Assembly: GCA_002007465.1 (NCBI GenBank)
Contig: LNAC01000377.1
Coordinates: forward strand, 381,018 to 445,017
DNA length: 64,000 nt
DNA from: Ailurus styani
Taxonomy: Eukaryota; Chordata; Mammalia; Carnivora; Ailuridae
Reading direction: 5' to 3'
Shown one piece after another: positions 12,012-23,429 of the stretch. The position numbers were made by a program, and so were the translations under genes. Below the pieces are notes generated by a model. The model ran no database searches. It saw nothing but the letters and a program-made list of their open reading frames with translations, and was not told the origin of the DNA. The stretch's first letter is position 1. The number at the start of each line of letters is the position of its first letter.

Positions 12012-12420
12012 TGAATATGTGTTTTGATGTCATATTGAGTTCAGAAGCATCCATTCTAATATCCCATTGGGTCTAGAGGCTGGAATTAGAGCTAAAAGGA
12101 GCAGCAGCATCTTAGCTGTCTTGTGTGGACCAGTTGTTAAAACCCCCAGCCCTGGAGACATGCCTGAAATGTGCAGGGGAGGGGACTGAGGGGGGAAAGT
12201 GCCCTTGCACTCCAGTCATGGCATCCTCAGCTCAGTGCCAGGAGACTCCTTTTAGGCATCAAAGCAAATGTGAGGTTTAAATTTACTCTGTGGGTTCCCA
12301 CAAGATGGTGTCCATCCTCTGCTCAGATTTGGACAGGTGTCCTTTGAAATTCCCAGGCCGAGTATTCTCAAGCAGAGAATACTGATGAAAACAAGACATT
12401 ATAAACATTTATGAAGTCTT

Positions 12421-12785
12421 GTATCCATCAGCTTTTGCCACAGTATTGCTGCCTAGCAGAACACCCCAAAGTTCAGGGCTTAAAACGTCATTTCTTCTTG
12501 TTCATGTACCTGGGGATTGGCTGGGGGTTGGCTAATCAAAGCCGGGCGTAGCTCCGTTTGTAGGCTGGTCCGTCTCTGCTCCACGTGTCTCCTTGCTCTT
12601 GGCAGCAGGCTAGCCAGGCCTGTTCTCACCCGGATGGCGGGAGTGCCGCGGGGCGTTCCCAGCCACGCCAGTGCCTCACAGGTTTCTGGGGCTGAATGTT
12701 CGCTGACATCCCATTGGCCGAAGCATGGCACGTGGCTGAGCCCAGACCGAAGGGGCAGAGAAGCACACTGTGCCACTAGGAGGAG
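12421..12785 (-). mobile_element. LTR-like (MaLR-type) remnant, antisense
   Basis: 'TTTTGCCACAGTATTGCTGC', 'GGGCTTAAAACGTCATTTCT' and 'CTCTGCTCCACGTGTCTCCT' resemble the end of mammalian MaLR LTR repeats read in reverse. The exact family is uncertain. Confidence 0.5.
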
Positions 12786-13094
12786 GAGGTTTCTTTTTAC
12801 TTTTTCATAAAACGAAATTTACCTGATCTAAAGAAGGCTAATATTATGTGTGCCCTACATTTTTTGGTGTTGGATTACCATTTCTTTTCCAAGATGATGG
12901 TTACCACCGCGGGGTGAGAGGTTGGGGCTCACGCTCCAGTCTTGGGCAGGTGCTCGCCGTGGGCTGACACGGTGCTGCACGGCAGAGGGGCGGGGGAGGT
13001 CATGCATCTTCTCGCCGACTCCTCCCGGTGCCCGTGGAAGACGAGTGTTCCTCTTACCAGGGCAGCTGGCCCAGGGAGTCCAGACAGGCCAGCC

Positions 13095-13285
13095 ACTCTG
13101 GCTGGGTTCCAAACCTGGCTCCCTTCCTTTCTAGCTGTGAGACTGCAGCAAGACACTTAAACTTTCTGTGCCTTGGTTTTCCCTCAGTAAAATAGGGATA
13201 ATAGGTGGCTCTCGTATAGGGTTATTGTGGGAATAAATGAGTCTGGGTGAATCTGGCTAAGTGTTAGCTACCATTTTCTCTAAAT
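13095..13285 (+). mobile_element. MIR SINE, sense
   Basis: 'TTCTAGCTGTGAGACTGCAG', 'CAGTAAAATAGGGATAATAG' and 'GTTATTGTGGGAATAAATGA' are in MIR order. Confidence 0.87.
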
Positions 13286-13294
13286 ACGTGTTGG

Positions 13295-13410
13295 GTACGA
13301 TTATCCTCATTTTATAGATGAGGACATGGAGACTCGGAATGGTTTAAGAAATTCTCTCAAGGCCACAGAACTAGTAAGTAGTAAAGCAAGGATCCAAGCC
13401 TGAGCAGACT
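13295..13410 (-). mobile_element. MIR SINE, antisense, cut by a CAN-SINE
   Basis: 'CATTTTATAGATGAGGACAT' and 'AAGGCCACAGAACTAGTAAG' are reversed MIR; the CAN-SINE at 13422 interrupts it. Confidence 0.82.
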
Positions 13411-13415
13411 GGATA

Positions 13416-13421
<6 letters not shown>

Positions 13422-13451
<30 letters not shown>

Positions 13452-13640
13452 TTTAAAAAATTTATTTGAGAGAGAGCGAGCATGCGAGCATGAGTGGGGG
13501 TGGGAAGGGGCAGAGGGAGAGGGAGAAACAGACTCCTTGCTGAGCAGGGAACCTGACAAGGGACTCCATCCCAGGACCCTGAGAGCATGATCTGAGCCAA
13601 AGTCAGATGCTTAACCGGCTGAGCCACCCAGGCGCCCCCA
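13422..13640 (-). mobile_element. CAN-SINE, antisense, long T tail
   Basis: A T-run of about 30 bases precedes 'AGATTTAAAAAATTTATTTG' and the body ending 'GGCTGAGCCACCCAGGCGCC'. ACTGGRTACTCTTT flanks it at 13408-13421 and 13641-13654. It is inserted at the end of an antisense MIR. Confidence 0.95.
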
Positions 13641-14399
13641 ACTGGGTACTCTTTATTGCTGTGTTCTGCTACCTTCCTTTCTATATCGAACCTCCCTGTG
13701 ACTTCCCGCACAAGATCTCATCAAGTTTATTGGGACTTCTGTAAGTTGTGACGATTAAGTGGCATAATGTTCCTGAATAGTCCACCCCAATGCCCGGCAC
13801 AGAGTAGGGAGGGTTCAGGAGGCTGGAGATGTCACAGACGTGGCCCATCTCTCCCTTTGATGCCCACCACAAGTCATGACTCAGACTCTGCTTTTGTGGC
13901 CAGTCCAAGGAGGGTAAATGCAGCCATAGGCCTTTGTTTGTAGGGACATTTGCTGGATGAAATTGGAGCCATGGACAATGCAAAGGAATCCCCCAGCAAC
14001 AGGGAACTCGGAAGCAGGATTATTTGTAAGATAAATGTAGCCATTTGTCAGTTCCTCACCGTGCATGCGGCCACCCTCGCGGGCCGGGAGGAGGGACTGG
14101 GGATGCATGAGCCCAGGGCATGACGGCCCTGTCCTGAGCCCTTGCTGGAGCTGACCCAAGTCCCCACTGAGGCTAGAAGCTCAGACGACTGCCCACCATT
14201 GTCCTAAGGAGGACATATTAGCCCTCCAGGCAGCAGCTCGCCTTGTAGGATTGATTGTGGAGGTTCTAGAGCTGCAGGTGCAGTTGGACCTTACGATAGA
14301 ACAGTCTACTCAGAGCGAAATTATCCTTCGTGTTTATGCGCACAGAGACCGGTATGAGCTCTGGGGGCTCTTGGAGATCACTGAGCTAAGAGCTCTCTT

Positions 14400-14500
14400 T
14401 TCAGTTTGAGAAAGACTGAGGCTCAGGGTGGAGTGACTTGCCCAGAGGTCCACGGTGGCTCAGTAAGTAGAAACCAGTAAATGGGTCCTGGATGGCCTTC
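14400..14500 (-). mobile_element. MIR SINE fragment, antisense
   Basis: 'AAGACTGAGGCTCAGGGTGG' and 'TGACTTGCCCAGAGGTCCAC' fit reversed MIR. Confidence 0.65.
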
Positions 14501-14839
14501 GTGTCCTGCTGCCCACACTGAGAGTTCTGAGCACTGGCCACCTGGCAGGCACCCCCTGGCAGCCCCACCCCCATGGGGCCTGTAGTCCGGGTGGTCTGGC
14601 AGACTAAGATCGGCCAGTTTCTTCCCAAACAGGCACTAACAACCACTTTCTGTCCTGACTTCTGGCAGCCCATCTTTGACCCCCACTCTCTCTTCCTTGC
14701 TCCAGCCTGCTCACCCCTTCCAGCTTCGAACCTGAGTAATTGACCCTCCTAGTTCTCCATCCTCCCGTCCTTCATGGCTCATTCTCTCCCACCCACGTAC
14801 CCACCCTCTACCGCCACCAGAGAAGCTCAGCCTGGAGCC

Positions 14840-15035
14840 CAGGCACCTGGGTTCAAATCCCAGCTCTGTTTCCTCCTAGCCATGTGACCTTAGGCAAGTT
14901 ATTTAACCTCTTTGTTCCTCAGTTCCTTGGGCATGATGGTGGTTTGAAGCTTATGGAGGCGTCAGGATGATAAAATGAGTTAACATAGGTAAAAGAATGT
15001 CTGGCACAAAGTTAGTGATATCTTATCATGACTGA
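14840..15035 (+). mobile_element. MIR SINE, sense
   Basis: 'CACCTGGGTTCAAATCCCAG', 'CATGTGACCTTAGGCAAGTT' and 'GATAAAATGAGTTAACATAG' are in MIR order. Confidence 0.9.
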
Positions 15036-15594
15036 CATCTCCCCCAGCTTATCTATTCCTCTGGCATGATGCTCGCCTTGCACTGGGACAGGGTGGGGAG
15101 CAGAGGGACCTGCAGAAGAGGCTGATGCCACAAAGACTTGAAGGGCCTAGAAAACACTTGGCGGAGGAGCAGACTCTGAGGGCAGAAGTTGGAGTTTAGA
15201 TGCAGTGTTGAAATGGCAGGAATGGGAGAAGAGCAATTAGAAAGGGAACAGTTTGAGCGAAGGTGTGGGGATGGGAAAGGGCAGGGCAGGTTTGGGGAAT
15301 GGCCTCAGGGGGGTTGATGAAGCGGGAAAGGTCACAGGTTGGGGGCACAGACTGAGGAGTGCTTTGGAAGCCCACCTGGAAAACCTGTACTTGATGGGAG
15401 AGGTGGTGGGGAGCTACTGAATCTAGAAAGATACTGATTCTCGATGTCCGTTGCCCAGCTGTCTCACCAAATCTTTCCACTGCTTCTGGTAGATGAGCTG
15501 ATTGTCCAGGCTCACGATATACCCAGCTCATGATAATCTTGGGGTGTTCCCCCACTCCCAGTGGATAGATCCCTCTTGGGTCTCTATCTTTTCT

Positions 15595-16236
15595 TCTGGA
15601 ACTGGCTCGAACTTTCAGAACAGTTTTCAGTGATAACAGGTTTCCTTGATATGTTTTTGATTTTAATAAAGAATATTTCAAGTATTTCACCAATTAAGTA
15701 TGATGTTGACTCAAGATTTAAGATCAACACCAGATCAAAGAAGGATACTTCAATTCTTATTTACCAAGAGGTTTTGTAAGGAATTAGTATTGAATTTTAT
15801 CCAATGCCTTTTCCACAGCTTTGATATAATCATATGGTTTTCAGCTTTTGATAGATTACTATGATTTTCCAACCAGTGTTTTAAAACTGAACCATCCTTG
15901 CAAACCTGAAATCAACCTTATTTGTTCATGGTATATTATTCTTTCTAATATTGTTTGATCAATGAGACTGTAGATTTTTTTTCCATGGCTACTAATAAAT
16001 TGTGACACTAGCCTTAACTTTTCATTTTGGTACACCTTTGTTAAGTTTTCATATCAGGATTATGCTAGCTTGGAAAAAATGAATCGGGAAGATTTTCTTT
16101 GGTTTTATGTATCTTAGAACAGTTTAATAACAAAAGTATGTGTCCTTTGAAGGCTTTAAAGTGTTTGCCCCAAACAAAAAGAAATGAAACTTGCCTGAAA
16201 GCTAAATGGACATCTTAAATTAAAAAATAATTTTAA
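15595..16236 (-). mobile_element. L1 ORF2 fragment, antisense (part 1)
   Basis: 'TTTTATCCAATGCCTTTTCC', 'TGATATAATCATATGGTTTT' and 'GATTATGCTAGCTTGGAAAA' follow the order of the reversed L1 reverse-transcriptase region. It is degenerate. The element resumes after the CAN-SINE at 16431. Confidence 0.75.
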
Positions 16237-16430
16237 GGGCGCCTGGGTGGCTCAGTTGGTTAAGCGACTGCCTTTGGCTCAGTTTATGATCCTGGAGTCC
16301 CAGGATCAGGTCCCGCGTCGGGGGCTCCCTCCTCCGTGGGGGGTCTGCTTCTCCCTCTGACCCTCCCCCTTCTCATTCTCTCTCTCATATAAATAAAATA
16401 TTTTTAAAAAATAATAATTTTTAAAAAGAA
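16237..16430 (+). mobile_element. CAN-SINE, sense, nested in L1
   Basis: It starts 'GGGCGCCTGGGTGGCTCAGT' and ends in 'ATAAATAAAATATTTTT'. AATAATTTT-like sequence lies on both sides. It splits an antisense L1 (15595-17040). Confidence 0.93.
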
Positions 16431-17040
16431 CTTTTTCTATTTTTGCCAAAGTGATCGGCCTGTTTATGTTTTCTCCTTCTCGAATTAATTTTGGTAATTC
16501 ACGTTTTCCTAGAAAATTGTACCTTTCGCTGAGATGTCCATATGTATTAGTGTACAGCATCTTTGGGTTTTTTAATATCATCTTTCCCATGTCTCTGGTT
16601 GTATCTTCTCCTCCTTTCCTTATCTTGATATTTGCGTCTTCCTTTTTGGATCTTGCCCTAGGTTTGCCTGTCTTATTGGTCTTTTCCAATAACAATTCTT
16701 CGGTGCATTTTGTGTCAGCTTTTCTCTGTTTCCTAATTCTATATCTTCTGCTTTTTCTCTATCAATTCCTTCCTCCTCCTTTCCGTAAGTTCATTTCATT
16801 ACTTTTCTTTTTTTTAAGAGGGGGAGAGAGGCAGAGGGAGAGAGAGAATCTTAAGCAGAATCCATGGCCGGCATGGAGCCTGATGTGGGGCTCGATCTCA
16901 AGATCCTGAGATCATGAACTGAACCCAAATGGAGTTGAATGCTTAACTGACTGAGCCACCCAGGTGCCCCCATTTTATTACTTTTTTTATCTGGCTTCTT
17001 GAGTTGGGTGCTTTGGTGAGGCATTGCATTTTCTGCGTTA
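16431..17040 (-). mobile_element. L1 ORF2 fragment, antisense (part 2, interrupted)
   Basis: T-rich sequence continues the reversed ORF2 pattern after one CAN-SINE and is itself split by another (16807-16970). Family assignment is by composition and continuity, so confidence is lower. Confidence 0.55.
16807..16970 (-). mobile_element. CAN-SINE, antisense, nested in L1
   Basis: It has a T-rich tail, a GA-rich segment and the end 'GACTGAGCCACCCAGGTGCC'. CATTTYATTACTTTT flanks it at 16792-16806 and 16971-16985. It is shorter than the other copies. Confidence 0.94.
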
Positions 17041-17489
17041 GGGGTCAAGGTTTTAAAGCATGTGTAACACTGGCGGAAACTGTTGGGGTTCTGACCAAAG
17101 ACACAGCCTCTTGTTGAAGAAAGAGCCAGTGCCAGGAGGCAGGAGAGCTGCATTCCAGTTCCAGCCTTGCCTCCAATCAGCGGGGTGTCCCTGCTCAAGC
17201 CCCTTCTCTTCCCACGACCCTCTTTCTCATCTCAGACAGCAGCCAGGTCGAGGAGGGTCCTGGGCTGATGTTAGGAAACGTGGGCTGAGGCACCTGCTTT
17301 GCCACCTGCCCCCTGAGGGACCTGAGCTCGTTGCTCCCCACCCACCGGGGGTCTCAGCTTTGCCATCTGCAGAATGGCGACAGGGTTGGTCCAGAAGAGC
17401 TTCAAGGCTCCTCTCTTCACTGATCCTTGACCACAAGTGGAGGGACTTTTATGGGCTCCAGAGAGCTCCTGCTGCTCCCAACAGGACCA

Positions 17490-17590
17490 CTGCTTTCATT
17501 CACTTAACAAATACCTGCAGGCCTCTGCCATTCTGACCTTTCGTGCAAAGACGTGACCCTGGAGCTTACACTCTGGTGACAGGAGCTGCC
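17490..17590 (-). mobile_element. L2 LINE fragment, antisense
   Basis: 'TTCATTCACTTAACAAATAC' and 'GACCCTGGAGCTTACACTCT' match the L2 end in reverse. Confidence 0.6.
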
Positions 17591-18851
17591 TAGAAGGCTG
17601 TGAGCGCTGGATCAGAGGAGGATGAGAGGGGGAGGCATACGAGGGCTGGGGAGAAAACCTTCTTAAATCACCCATTAGAAGTGGTCGGTTCTGTCAATTC
17701 TGGTTTTCTGTTTAATGTCAGCTCTTGTGGAGGAGTCAAAGGTAGTTCATTTGCTCCCCTTCCAATGCCTCATATGAAGAGACACGAGCAATGCTTGTCA
17801 CAAGCTGGGATGCCCAGTCCAAAGCCAGGGAGGCGGTGAGCAGAGGTCAAGGGAGGTCACATGCCTGCTGTTCCATAAGGTTCTGGAAGGTAAGCAGAAC
17901 CCTGTGAAATGAGGAAGCCTCTAGCTGTTGGGTGGACAGTCTTTGAAGGATTGGCACTAGAAAGGTCGTTGGTTTATCTGGGGAATGTTCATGGCCCATA
18001 CTGTGTGCCGGCTTGGATTCTTTGGGGAGTGTTGATCAGAGGTGGTCTCTCTCCTTGGGCCACCAGCTCGTGGGCCTGAGCTCAGCGTCACCTCCCTGCG
18101 GGAGTGCCTGCACCAATTCGCTGGGCCCAGGAGACGTTCCTGGGACCTGGTGTGGCTCTTCATGGTCAGGAGCTGCCCCCATCCAGTCTCCAGGGTCCAC
18201 ATTCAGATGAGGTCAAGGTTGCACTTTCCCTCCCTAGTCCCAAGGCCGCCTCATTTCCCACCTGCTTCCCAGGATGCCTGAAACAGGTGCATCTCCTTTT
18301 TTCAGGAGCAATTGGTGATTCCACCCAGAGGGCGGGGTCTTGTCCTCAGGGCCCAACACCTAACCACAGAACAGTCCGATCACCCAAGATCTGGGCTCCT
18401 GGCTGACCCACGAACACCTTGTTACTTACACTGGCAGCGCTTAAACAGGCCGTAGCTCTGTTTTATCCCTAAGAGGCGGCCAAACCTCAGTGTCTTCTCC
18501 CTTCCAGAGTTCTGCTCCGTGGGGTTTCTTCCACACAGCATGAAACCCAGCACACCTGGACTCCCCACTCGTTCTGCATTTGCTCGGGACCTACCCGGTG
18601 CCAAGCCCTATGGTGGATGAACGAGGTGTCCCCCCCTGCTCTCCAGGAGCCGGCAGCCTGCAAAGGGGTGAACACGTACCCCCCAGAACGTCTACCCCCG
18701 ATGGCTGAGGGCTTAATCTCCATATCCCGGGCGCCCAGAACTGTGTCTGGTGTGAGGAGGTACACTCCCCACACGTTTGTCGAGTGAATGACTAGCTCTA
18801 GGGCGAAGGAGGAAGAATTCAGCAAGGACCAGACACACAGGTGTCGGGTGT

Positions 18852-18873
18852 GAGGAGGAGGAGGAGGAGGAGG
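18852..18873. repeat. (GGA)n run
   Basis: Seven GGA/GAG units make a Ser/Pro-rich frame on the minus strand, which is not a gene. Confidence 0.85.
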
Positions 18874-19079
18874 GAGGTCTTTGAGCTGGCCTCTGCAGGT
18901 GCGTGCTGTTGGGTTGGAGGAGAGGGGGCTTCGTGCCGAGGTGCGGCAGAAGCCAAGGTGTGGAGAGGGAGCCCGAGTCCTCCTCCAGCTGCCTGAGGTG
19001 AGCTGGCAGGAGCTCCGCTTTCCCAGGGAAGCAGCAGAGCTGCCCTGGGTCCCTGCTGTGTGGAGCCTGGGCGGCAGGA

Positions 19080-19120
19080 GGTGTGTGTGCTTGTGTGTAT
19101 GTGTGTGTGTGTGCGCACAG
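19080..19120. repeat. Imperfect (GT)n just upstream of exon 8
   Basis: GT-rich sequence with T, A and C interruptions lies about 165 bases before the exon 8 acceptor. Confidence 0.9.
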
Positions 19121-19282
19121 ACACGTGCATGTGTTTGCATGCGTGAGTGACGGGTGGGGGGCGGGGGCACATTGGCGTTCAGCGCCCGGACGTGACAAAT
19201 GTGCAGACGTCCCAGGAGCTGTGGACATGAGCGGCTGGCCACGAAGACACTCACCCCGTGATTTGTTGCTTTGATTCCTCAG

Positions 19283-19384
19283 GCCGTGACTTGGCGAGCA
19301 CGACCCTCCCCGGGTACCCTCCGCACGTCCCCCCCGCCGGACAGGGCAGCTACTCAGCACCGACGCTGACAGGAATGGTGCCTG
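19283..19384 (+). CDS. PAX5: PAX5 coding exon 8 (activation domain, residues ~304-337)
   Basis: This internal exon encodes the start of the C-terminal activation region of PAX5, the nuclear transcription factor that commits and maintains B-cell identity. Its translation begins Arg-Asp-Leu-Ala-Ser and ends Gly-Met-Val-Pro, and is rich in Pro, Ser, Thr and Tyr; I recognise it as PAX5 and see no difference from the human sequence as I remember it. The acceptor is a T-rich tract ending TTCCTCAG and the donor is GTGAGT. The exon is 102 bases, starts at the second base of a Gly codon and ends after the first base of the next Gly codon, so skipping it keeps the frame; PAX5 isoforms lacking this exon are known. 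The DNA-binding paired domain is encoded upstream, outside the window. PAX2 and PAX8 are excluded because their tails differ from the downstream exons seen here. Confidence 0.97.
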
Positions 19385-19489
19385 GTGAGTTTGCACTGTC
19401 GGCGTCTCCGCAGCGGGCAGGCTTTCGGTGGGGGGGGGCATCCCCCCAAACAGCCCGGGTGACCTCTATGCTTCTGAGAAGTGGACCTG

Positions 19490-19495
19490 AATAAA
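19490..19495 (+). promoter_or_regulatory. PAX5: Cryptic intronic poly(A) hexamer overlapping an in-frame stop
   Basis: AATAAA lies 106 bases after exon 8, and its TAA (19492-19494) is the first stop in the PAX5 frame if intron 8 is not spliced. The readthrough would add 35 residues after Gly338. The downstream region is not strongly GT-rich, so use is uncertain. Confidence 0.35.
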
Positions 19496-21884
19496 TCAGG
19501 CAGAGGTCTGCACTCTCAGCCTCTCTGCAGCTGGGCCTTCAGTGGGGCTGGCAGTGAACTTGGAAAGTCGGGCAGGGGGAGGGGCACTGTCACTCCAACA
19601 GCCCCTTGGTGGCCACACAGATAGTCTGAACACAGAGAGGTGCGGGACCTGGCCAAAGGTCGCCCAGCCAGTGCTCAGTAGGGGTCCTCCTTCGTCCTCC
19701 CCCACCTGATCTGTGAGGTGAGCAGCTGGAGGCTTCCCCCCTCCCCCACCCCTTCCCCCCGCCCCGGGTGCTCTCGATAGCCTTACTCCTTGGGCTTGAG
19801 GGCCCTGTGCTCAGGACAGGCTGCTGGCTGGTGGGTTTGTCCCTTGATTCTAAGCTGAATACCCCCTGGTGGAGGAAACCTTATCCCCTCGGGCCAGCCA
19901 TGGGTCTGTTTCTTTCAAGACATTTAGAAAGCGGGTTGCCAAGTTCCTTCCACTGCAGGATGGTGCAGGGGAGAGACAGCTCCTCATCCTGGTGTTGCCT
20001 GGCTGTGGCCTCAGGGCACGAGTGGAGCAGGGAAACCCAAAGTGTCATTTTTTGAAAGGTGTTAAAAAAAATCAGGCGGAAAATCAGGGCCGGGTTGGAT
20101 GTAGTTACACTTCTTTTGTCTTTTAAGGGCACGTATTGTTTCTTGCTCTGAATCATTTACCTGATGCCTGAGCCCTCCTTCCAGTCCACCCTCGGGGTCC
20201 CGCCTAAGTAACCCCATGGCTCTGCCAGCCTCTTCCCCAGCCCGTGTCATGGGCGTGAGCACCCCAGGCCCGAGCTCAGGTGGGGGAGGGACGGAACCGA
20301 CCATGAGACGGGGTGTTCCCACCTACATGTGAGGCCCCTCGGGAAGACGAGCGAAGCCAGGGGTGGGAGGGGAAGCAGAGCAAATCCTAGCCTGGTTGGG
20401 CTTTCCCCACGCAGCCGGGTCCTGGCACAGATGCCAAGGAGTCCCAGAGTTCTAGATTCGCTCCTGGCCTTCCCGGTTGTTACAAAGATCTATCTAACAA
20501 GGTAGGAGGACAGAGCATATTTCATTTAACGGTTTGTTAGCTTGAATTATGACTTTTAAATATGAGACATATGGGAAATGGCCTCAGTGTGTACTCATGC
20601 CCTGGGCCTCGCCAGGGCCAGGGAGTCCTGCCAGCTTCACACCTGCAAAGAGCCTTTGCCTTGCTGCTGGGGGGTTGGGCGTCGGGAAATACGGTGCACA
20701 AGGCCAACAGAGGTGGGGGGACCAGACTCCTTCCCACCCCGACTCTCAGGAAATGGGGCCCAAGTCCCGCCCCCGGCCCCTAATTACTAGGCTCAAGATA
20801 CAAGTGGCGGTGGGCCTGGCAGAGACCCCAGTGGGAGCCAATGGTGGCTCCTCACCCATTCACGACAGCAGCAGGAATCACAGGCCTGAGCAAAGGTCCC
20901 GGCTGACCAAACCAACAGCGGGACTGGTGCTAGCATAGGGCGTGACCTGGCCCCTGGCACCGAGGGTGGGTGTCCGATGTGGAGGGAGGAGCACAAGCAT
21001 CTGGGCGGGGAGCCCCAGGTCTGCCTCCCACTCTCTCCCTTTCTTCTCCTACACCCCACAACTCATTGCCTTCCAGACCCAGTGTCAGGGCTGGGACCCC
21101 GTGCTCAGGGGGCACGGTCCTTAGTTCCTGTTCCTCAGTGTCCAAACCGTGTTACACCTTTGGGATTCTGTTTCCGACACGACCATCGAAGCTGGTTTTG
21201 GAATGGCTTCCTAGGGACACGACCGGCCCACACGCATGGCCTTCTGTGGACTGCCCCCGGGCTGGCACACGGCCGAGAGGGCCCACCTTACAGCAGAGCA
21301 GGACTCAGGCCGGCCATTTGGGTGTCACGTGATCTGGCCTCAACACGCCTTTGTGGTCAACTCTCCAGCTCGTCCCTCCCCCTGACCACCCGCTGGTTCC
21401 TGGCCTCACACTCCCATCAGCCAAGGTCACTCTTCCATCTGTGCCCTTGGTTTCTGCTATTTCCTGCCTCTGCCTCTTGGGATCCAGCTTTACCCTTCAG
21501 GCTTCGTGGAAACATCACGTGCCCCATGAAGCCTTCCAGTCTGGCCCTCCCCTGGGGATTGCTGGATTACACCCCATGGCCCAGTTAGCGGTGCCACTGG
21601 CTGGTGGGTCCTAGAGGCCAGGCCCTCTGCTTTGTCCTCCAACCCCTCACTGTTCCTGGCACATGATAGGTCCTTCTGTGTGCAGTGGCTAAGGGAGGGA
21701 GGCAGGGAAAATTAATAGGAAACCGTGTGTTGGTTCCTGTGACTGTCTCCCAGTCCTGGGGCCCAGGGCTATGCTCCCTCTGGGGGCTTTAGGGGCAGAT
21801 CCATTCCTGTGGGTCCTGGAGTTCCCTCCAAGTCTCTGTTCTACCTCCACAGCACGGAGGGGGGCTTGCCTCCCTCTCCCTTGT

Positions 21885-22076
21885 GAGGATACACAGGACT
21901 GCGTTTAGGGCCCGCCTGGATGACCGAGGGTACTCTTCCCATTTTAAATCCTTAATCACATCCATAAGGGAACACCCGCCACCACCCCCCCACTCCTCTC
22001 TTTCTTTTTTTTTTTGGTCCATACAAGTAACATTCACAGGTTCCAGGAATTAGGGCATGGATATACCACAACCTGC
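21885..22076 (-). mobile_element. MLT1-type LTR fragment, antisense
   Basis: 'GCCCGCCTGGATGACC', 'CCTTAATCACATCC' and 'TTCACAGGTTCCAGGAATTA' follow the reversed order of the 5' part of MLT1 (ERVL-MaLR). A T-run and C-rich insert lie inside. No viral coding sequence is present. Confidence 0.75.
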
Positions 22077-22108
22077 TTGAGGACTTCCACTTTGTTCAGA
22101 TTTCTGAT

Positions 22109-22516
22109 TCATAATTTCTTGGGCTTCTGAACCTGGGAGGCGTTCATTCGATTGTGACGCTGTTTCACAGACCCCAGGGGCATGTTGGTACAGTTTGGAG
22201 AAACAAACTGAACGAGGCTGTAGGAGATGGTGGATCCCACTTTTGTCTGAGGCTGTGACGCGGCAACCGTCTGTTTCACTACATGGAACCATCCACCTGC
22301 TCCCCTAGCGGTGAATCCAGAGGGAAGCTGGGATCTTCTGAGTTGTTGTTTTTTTTTTTTTTCACAGTAGGCTTTAGGAAATTTAACCGCCCTTTTTTTA
22401 AGGGCAAGGCTTTCTTTTAAGGGAAGACTTGCAGGTGTAAGGTTTGCGTATGGGACATTGAGGAGGGACTGCCCAAGTGCAGTTGAACTTTTGGCCCTGA
22501 AAAAAAAAATAGGCAT
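22109..22516 (-). other. Unexplained 135-codon open frame in intron 8
   Basis: The minus-strand frame is open for 135 codons in sequence that is not GC-rich or simple, beside an MLT1 LTR. I do not recognise the product. It lacks domains, a poly(A) tail at its 3' side or target duplications that would support a retrocopy. Chance is the most likely explanation. Confidence 0.15.
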
Positions 22517-23429
22517 TACATTTTTCCATATTAAATTCTAACTTGTTGGCTTGGGCTCTGTAGTTTCCATCCCGATTCTGCCCTCAGGGTGCTGTCTGAC
22601 GTTTCCGGCTCCAGGGCATTCCCAGGTCTGCAAAACAGGGCTTCTTGATCTCCTCTGGTATCTGTAGATTCCATTTCTGCCTCTTTGCAACATCTGTGAA
22701 CCCTTCGTCGATCAATTACGCTGAATAAAGCAAAGAGGGCACATGATCAGCTTAGAATGGAAATGGCTGAGTTTTGTTTTCATCAAGTCCCAGCAAATGC
22801 CAAAAGCTTTGCACCAAAGATTCCATGGTGTCTTGATGGGTATAACTAGTTGATTCTTGCCTGGAGATGTTTGTACAACCTAACAGATATCGACGTGGCA
22901 TTTGAAACACTTCAAATTTCCAGGCTGGGCGAGAAGGAAGGGTGTTCACTGCCCTTTGGCTTCAGGGAGTCTAAGCAGCCAGGAAACCGTCTTTGAGATG
23001 ACCCAGCAAGGGATGCACCCACATGCCCTCCACGAGCCGCCACTCGGGGAGCTTTAGGCCCAAGGGCCAAGAAATCCTGACCGCGACCTGTTTGCCTTCT
23101 TGGGGCTGCAGCCGACAAGAAGCTTGCTGGAGGGCTAGTTCCTCCCATCCTGGGTGCTCTACTTGCCGTGGGTTGGTGTTCATTGTTTCTAGGTGCTTTT
23201 CAGTTAAGTCGCTCAGTTAGCTGATGGCTTTTATCTTCATAAAGAAGGTGGTGAGGGTGGATAGAGCAGGAACCGAAGGCCAGCAAGGAGGGATGGAACG
23301 ACTGCGAGAGACGGGCCGGCACGGTGCCTGCCGCACTCTGGCGGGAGGAGCGGGAGGCAGGCGAGGCTTCTCCTCAGCCCCTCTCCTCCCGTGGGGTTCA
23401 CCTCAGAGGGGTCTTCCCAGTAACCGAAT

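Larger units (their letters stand above)
1..19282 (+). other. PAX5: PAX5 intron 7, downstream part
   Basis: No coding exon is recognisable before the exon 8 acceptor, so the stretch is the 3' part of the intron between exons 7 and 8. It carries seven CAN-SINEs, three antisense L1 blocks, an LTR-like remnant and many MIR/L2 fragments, listed separately. Stretches where I see no repeat and no gene are about 390-1230, 3500-4260, 5400-7690 (partly low-copy and AT-rich, with a hairpin and a CpG-rich block), 12012-12420, 13820-14400, 17050-17490 and 17600-18850. In the last, long minus-strand frames come from GC-rich and (GGA)n sequence and are not genes. Confidence 0.85.

Noticed and set aside
18487..19441. 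Long minus-strand frames (255 and 242 codons) upstream of exon 8
   Set aside because: They arise from (GGA)n, (GT)n and GC-rich sequence, are rich in Ser/Pro/His-Thr repeats, overlap each other in different frames and show no domain or splice context.
20977..21588. A 203-codon plus-strand frame in intron 8
   Set aside because: The region is GC-rich with few stops in several frames; composition is Pro/Ser/Leu/Arg-rich, and there is no recognisable domain, promoter or exon boundary.
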